A DNA stretch of 64,000 nucleotides from the NCBI RefSeq assembly GCF_004118675.1, contig NZ_SDHZ01000002.1, forward strand, positions 186,001 to 250,000. The letters run 5' to 3'. This document shows, piece after piece, positions 63,655 to 64,000 of the stretch. Origin of the DNA: Filimonas effusa (GTDB taxonomy: Bacteria > Bacteroidota > Bacteroidia > Chitinophagales > Chitinophagaceae). The notes beneath the pieces are model-generated. The model was not told the origin of the DNA, did not search any database, and saw only the letters and a list, made by a program, of their open reading frames with translations. Both the position numbers and the translations under genes were made by a program. The first letter of the stretch is position 1. Every line of letters starts with the position of its first letter.

Positions 63655-64000
63655 TTAGCCATGTTTTTTATATGTTATTACTATTCTATAGCCATCCGGG
63701 TCTAACAGGGTGGTGCCATTGGCTAACCAGTAGGGGTTTTTAGGCTTAACCCCGGGTATCTGCAATTCTGCTGCCCGTTTGAGCAAATCGAGATAGGCTT
63801 CGTAATTATCTGCGTAAAATACGAGCAGGTCATCTTCGTCAACTGTATGAACCGGAGGTTCGTTGGACACGGTAAATTCCAGATGCCAGCCGGCATCTTT
63901 TAGTCCCAGAAAAACGCCATCATAGTTTTGATGATTTTTAAAGTCGCCGATTATTTCAAGTCCCAGCAGATTTGTGTAAAAGGTAATTATTGGTTGTAAT
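63655..64000 (-). CDS. VOC family (glyoxalase/bleomycin-resistance-like) protein, 3' part
   Basis: The gene enters from the right edge; 114 residues are visible without a start. The order ITFYTNLLGLEIIGDF, VFLGLKDAGWHLEFTV, DDLLVFYADNYEAYLDLLKR, NPYWLANGTTLLDPDGYRIV is the paired beta-alpha-beta pattern of the vicinal oxygen chelate fold, with His and Glu (WHLEF) and Asp-Pro-Asp-Gly before the last strand. Members include metal-dependent lyases, dioxygenases and resistance proteins; no specific activity can be assigned. It lies 80 nt beyond the sigma gene start and is read in the same direction. Confidence 0.8.
   Translation of the reverse strand, partial: LQPIITFYTNLLGLEIIGDFKNHQNYDGVFLGLKDAGWHLEFTVSNEPPVHTVDEDDLLVFYADNYEAYLDLLKRAAELQIPGVKPKNPYWLANGTTLLDPDGYRIVITYKKHG

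Overview
The window is a chromosomal segment of a Bacteroidota species, most likely a Chitinophagaceae member (Chitinophaga-like). The reasons are three SusC/SusD pairs, two ECF sigma/FecR/STN-SusC signalling sets, a NagB-PIG-L fusion, promoters of the TTG-N19/20-TAnnTTTG type, and many secreted lipoproteins. Family names come from recognising motifs by eye; no database search was run.

Region 1 (1-2.8 kb): two translationally coupled genes for secreted DUF3857/transglutaminase-like proteins (the first is cut by the window edge). The second has lost the catalytic Cys and His.

Region 2 (2.8-26.1 kb): a polysaccharide/amino-sugar utilisation locus. Eleven minus-strand genes encode an AGE epimerase, an FAD oxidoreductase, SusC, SusD, a DUF5018-like lipoprotein, a GHL10-like hydrolase, a phosphodiester glycosidase (NAGPA family), a DUF5009 acyltransferase-like membrane protein, a sodium:solute symporter, a tandem double SGNH esterase and a DUF4434 protein. 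Divergent to it lie a secreted unknown protein, a ROK repressor and the NagB-PIG-L protein. A 14-bp inverted repeat overlaps the divergent promoter and is a candidate ROK operator. The parts suggest capture of a glycan carrying acylated and possibly phosphodiester-linked amino sugars, deacylation, uptake, and entry through GlcN-6-P; the substrate is not known.

Region 3 (26.1-35.4 kb): a tRNA-Met(CAT) gene followed by an integration hot spot. Two decayed copies of the same tyrosine-integrase gene, with identical flanks, lie 7.77 kb apart. Between them are a GVGT-repeat protein gene, a TonB-C-domain protein, a broken gene, a KAP P-loop NTPase, and an AbiE-like nucleotidyltransferase/winged-helix pair with a perfect 26-bp palindrome at its promoter.

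Region 4 (35.4-47.1 kb): nine consecutive minus-strand paralogues (a tenth lies in region 3) of secreted, tail-fibre-like proteins. Each has a signal peptide, a variable set of modules separated by NVGIGT-type hinges, and a nearly invariant C-terminal domain with a coiled coil. Each has its own leader and promoter-like element, often fused to the preceding terminator. Modules are shared in mosaic fashion, blocks of genes are duplicated, and one gene is switched out of frame by a 19-bp tandem duplication. This is the best candidate for an undescribed system: a diversifying surface-fibre array.

Region 5 (47.3-63.6 kb): two convergent trans-envelope signalling/uptake loci. One is sigma-FecR-SusC-SusD-metallophosphoesterase on the plus strand; the other is sigma-FecR-SusC-SusD-TlpA thioredoxin on the minus strand. 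They meet at a terminator hairpin and an 11-bp tandem repeat whose sister copy lies at 22.6 kb. A partial VOC-family gene ends the window.
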